Positions 61,871 to 64,000 of a stretch of DNA of 64,000 bases are shown here, one piece after another. Within the stretch, counting starts at the first letter, position 1. Every line of letters begins with the position of its first letter. The stretch is from NCBI GenBank assembly GCA_017858515.1, contig JAFMBM010000005.1:1-64000 (forward strand), written 5' to 3'. The notes beneath the pieces were generated by a model. It worked only from the letters and a program-made list of their open reading frames with translations, did not search any database and was not told the DNA's origin. A program made the position numbers and the translations under genes. The stretch comes from Cryomorphaceae bacterium. Lineage in GTDB: Bacteria; Bacteroidota; Bacteroidia; Flavobacteriales; Schleiferiaceae.

Positions 61871-62102
61871 GATAAACACTATCGATCCAAAGGGCAAATT
61901 CACGATCCAAAGGGGTGACGGTATTTCCCTTGTCTTTGGTGGTTAGCAGAATATTAAGCTCGTCATAGTCCCAACAAAGGGTAGGATGATGATTTACCTC
62001 TTCGGCATGCTGAGCCATCTTTTGGACAAAAGCAAAGGCATCTAAATAGCTTTTAAAAGATAGGCGCGCCCTCAGCGCGCCCTCTTCTTCTTCCCAACGC
62101 AC
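61863..62102 (-). CDS. Pterin-4a-carbinolamine dehydratase-like protein
   Basis: The 79-residue short member is read from GTG 62102, which shares one base with the pyk stop. The family motif AEEVNHHP is complete, followed by WDYDELNILLTTKDKGNTVT. The third conserved His of the LTTH motif is Lys here. Known role: dehydration of 4a-hydroxy-tetrahydropterin. Activity may be weak or absent. It overlaps the 3' end of pheS. Confidence 0.8.
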   Translation of the reverse strand: MRWEEEEGALRARLSFKSYLDAFAFVQKMAQHAEEVNHHPTLCWDYDELNILLTTKDKGNTVTPLDREFALWIDSVYPI

Positions 62103-63529
62103 TATTCTACGTGACTGATTTTAAGGGTGTTTGTCATACCCATTTCTTGAATCGGCATACTGGCAATTTTTACAACTAAATCACCCTTCCGAACAACACC
62201 CTTTTCGGCAACAATTTTCATAATGTTCGCAAAGCTTTCGTCTGTGCTGCTTACATCATCGTAAAAGAAGCCTCGAACGCCCCAAAGCAAGCTTAAGGTG
62301 TTTAAGATGGTTCGGTTGGCTGTAAACACTAAGATATTCGTTCTAGGTCTATGTGAGGATATTTTAAAAGCAGTATAACCTGAATGAGTCATGGTGAGTA
62401 TGCCCGAGGCACCGATCTGATCGGCAATTTTACTGGCATTATAACAAATAGAATCTGTTACAAATCGTTCGTTTCTGTACCTAGGTGGATTTTCTGTCTT
62501 TACACGGATTTCGCTGGTTTCCTCAACGTGAGCAATAATCTTGTTCATTGTTTGAATAACTTCTACCGGATATTTTCCAACGGAAGTCTCACCACTTAGC
62601 ATCAAAGCATCCGCTCCATCCAACACGGAGTTGGCCACATCACTCACTTCTGCCCTAGTTGGAGTCATACTAGTAATCATTGTCTCCATCATTTGGGTAG
62701 CAATAATCACAGGCTTAGCAGCCCTATGACTCTTATTCACAATCATCTTTTGAATCAGGGGTACCCCCTGCATCGGCACCTCAACGCCTAAATCGCCGCG
62801 AGCAACCATTACGCCGTCTGTAGCTTCAATGATGTTGTCGATGTCTACTACCGCCTCAGGTTTTTCAATCTTAGCTACAATCTTTGTGTTTGAGCCAAAA
62901 TCATCTAGGATTCTTCTAAGCGCGTAAACATCTTGGGCCGAGCGAACAAAGGAAAGTCCAACCCATTCTATTTTCTCTTGCATAACTACCTCTAGATCTG
63001 CAAGATCTTTTTCGGTAAGACAGGGCAAAGAAATACGAGTGTTTGGAAGGTTAACCCCTTTTTTGGACTTTAATGGTCCACCTTGAATTACTTCCCCAAC
63101 CACATCGCTTACGCCGTCTGTAGATTTTACTTTAAGAAGCAGTTTACCATCGTCAAGCAGTATGTTTTCACCCACTTTTACGTCGCGAGCAAATTGCTGA
63201 TAGGTCATGAACACCTTTTTTGCACTGCCCATGCAGGGTTCGTTGGTAAAGGTGAGTAAGTCTCCAGGTTCAATTAGAGCGCCCTCCTCAACGGATCCTA
63301 TGCGCAATTTAGGGCCTTGCAAGTCTGCAAGAATTGCTAGGTTATATCGATCGGTTTCATTGTCTACCTGACGAATTCTGCTCACCAAGGTGCGCGCATA
63401 GTCATGAGATCCATGAGAGAAATTGATTCGGAATACATTCACGCCCGCATTGGCCATATCTCGAATCTTTTCGATCGATTCGCTGGCAGGGCCGAGGGTT
63501 GCTACAATTTTGGCTTTGTTGAAATTCAT
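62102..63529 (-). CDS. pyk: Pyruvate kinase
   Basis: The 475-residue enzyme has NFSHGSHDYA near 36, LADLQGPKLRIG, the catalytic KIEKPEAVVDIDNI and MVARGDLGVEVPM, and a short C-terminal allosteric domain (about 350-475). It performs the last step of glycolysis. It directly follows the IPExxxVDY-like gene, which starts beyond the window edge; the pairing is familiar in Flavobacteriia. Confidence 0.97.
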   Translation of the reverse strand: MNFNKAKIVATLGPASESIEKIRDMANAGVNVFRINFSHGSHDYARTLVSRIRQVDNETDRYNLAILADLQGPKLRIGSVEEGALIEPGDLLTFTNEPCMGSAKKVFMTYQQFARDVKVGENILLDDGKLLLKVKSTDGVSDVVGEVIQGGPLKSKKGVNLPNTRISLPCLTEKDLADLEVVMQEKIEWVGLSFVRSAQDVYALRRILDDFGSNTKIVAKIEKPEAVVDIDNIIEATDGVMVARGDLGVEVPMQGVPLIQKMIVNKSHRAAKPVIIATQMMETMITSMTPTRAEVSDVANSVLDGADALMLSGETSVGKYPVEVIQTMNKIIAHVEETSEIRVKTENPPRYRNERFVTDSICYNASKIADQIGASGILTMTHSGYTAFKISSHRPRTNILVFTANRTILNTLSLLWGVRGFFYDDVSSTDESFANIMKIVAEKGVVRKGDLVVKIASMPIQEMGMTNTLKISHVE

Positions 63530-64000
63530 TTAGTCAAGTATAAAGTTTTCTTCTTCTTTTAGGTTCTGGAGCTGGAGCTCAAAAGCGGTTTGAATGCCTT
63601 TAATTTCCATTATTCTCTGAATAAGGCTGCTCATGTCTTCTGAAGCATTGAAGTTTTCGGTAGACATAAGTATAAAGTCGGGTTTTAATCGGTTCTTGGT
63701 GAGAGATATGGAGGTTTCTAAAGAAGGAAACAAACCATTATCAGTTTCCCCCTGCTGTTCAGACCAACCTCTGTTTTCTAGAAGATATAGGCTTGCCTGA
63801 TTGCTCATATCCATTCCTTGATATTTAGAAAACAAAAAATTTCTACCTCCAAAAAGTATCGAATGATCTTCTTTTACTCGGTGTAGACCAAATCTCAATT
63901 CAGTGTTTATTCGGAAGGCTAAGGTATAGCCATCTAGATTGGTTTTGATTCCAATCTTCGGGTTGCTATTCAAGTAGTCTAAAAACTGTAGCTGTAATTT
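63530..64000 (-). CDS. IPExxxVDY-like protein, 5' end beyond the window
   Basis: The frame is open to the last base, with at least 156 residues (KLQLQFLDYLNSNPKIGIK...). The visible part, YTLAFRINTELRFGLHRV...FSKYQGMDMSNQASLYLLENRG...PDFILMSTENF...ELQLQNLKEEENF, fits the IPExxxVDY family found next to pyk in Flavobacteriia. A TTG at 63973 is an unlikely start because the frame continues. Function unknown. The stop abuts the pyk ATG. Confidence 0.7.
   Translation of the reverse strand, partial: KLQLQFLDYLNSNPKIGIKTNLDGYTLAFRINTELRFGLHRVKEDHSILFGGRNFLFSKYQGMDMSNQASLYLLENRGWSEQQGETDNGLFPSLETSISLTKNRLKPDFILMSTENFNASEDMSSLIQRIMEIKGIQTAFELQLQNLKEEENFILD

Overview
The window is chromosomal DNA from a Bacteroidota bacterium, most likely a marine Flavobacteriales/Cryomorphaceae-type organism. 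The support is: promoters of the TAnnTTTG type with very short leaders, type IX secretion (T9SS) sorting tails, and family-specific proteins (DUF3078, DUF4175, an IPExxxVDY-like protein next to pyruvate kinase, DUF3109). No species name can be given from sequence alone.

Region 1 (1-9.7 kb) is an accessory island. It opens with decayed T9SS-tail fragments and a LuxR-type regulator broken by two in-frame stops. Then, on the minus strand, comes what I read as a small integron-like gene cassette array: DUF2007 protein, DUF4375/DMP19 lipoprotein, HigB-HigA toxin-antitoxin and a coiled-coil lipoprotein. Each gene is bounded by complementary 7-10 bp cores (for example GTTGGGC / GCCCAAC) and attC-like 84-136 bp imperfect palindromes. 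Two different group II introns (about 1.98 and 1.90 kb) each sit inside one of these attC-like palindromes. Removing each intron in silico restores the palindrome, which fixes the intron ends nearly to the base. Behind the first cassette lies a frameshifted tyrosine recombinase remnant, a candidate dead integrase transcribed toward the cassettes.

Region 2 (9.8-24.6 kb) is core chromosome: nrdBA ribonucleotide reductase, a DUF3109 protein, a panD-flippase-HldE-like-radA-DUF3078 run, glyS, a small acidic lipoprotein, a deaminase-CtpA pair, a secreted esterase and tRNA-Leu(CAA). A candidate orphan small RNA lies before glyS.

Region 3 (24.7-40.5 kb): prs-rplY-pth, gatC-plsC, trpS, an acetyltransferase, an ECF sigma/anti-sigma/outer-membrane-protein operon, rnr, a thioredoxin-like protein, an MBL hydrolase-M1 peptidase pair, a DUF3298-like lipoprotein, a membrane LytTR regulator and rpiB. 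An AT-rich gap at 40.47-40.84 kb carries several DnaA-box-like 9-mers.

Region 4 (40.8-64 kb): a YwqK/MORN repeat protein, a NUDIX hydrolase, an ALDH7-type dehydrogenase, a cupin, a metal ABC importer whose first permease is fused to a DtxR-like domain and which has no ATPase gene beside it, tRNA-Cys(GCA), gltX-folB, DUF4175-ybeY-mnmG, holB, pgk, cvpA, a coupled lipoprotein pair, pheS, a pterin dehydratase-like gene, pyk and the edge-truncated IPExxxVDY-like gene. Two near-perfect parS centromere sites (51140-51155 and 53899-53914) suggest this part of the chromosome is near the replication origin.
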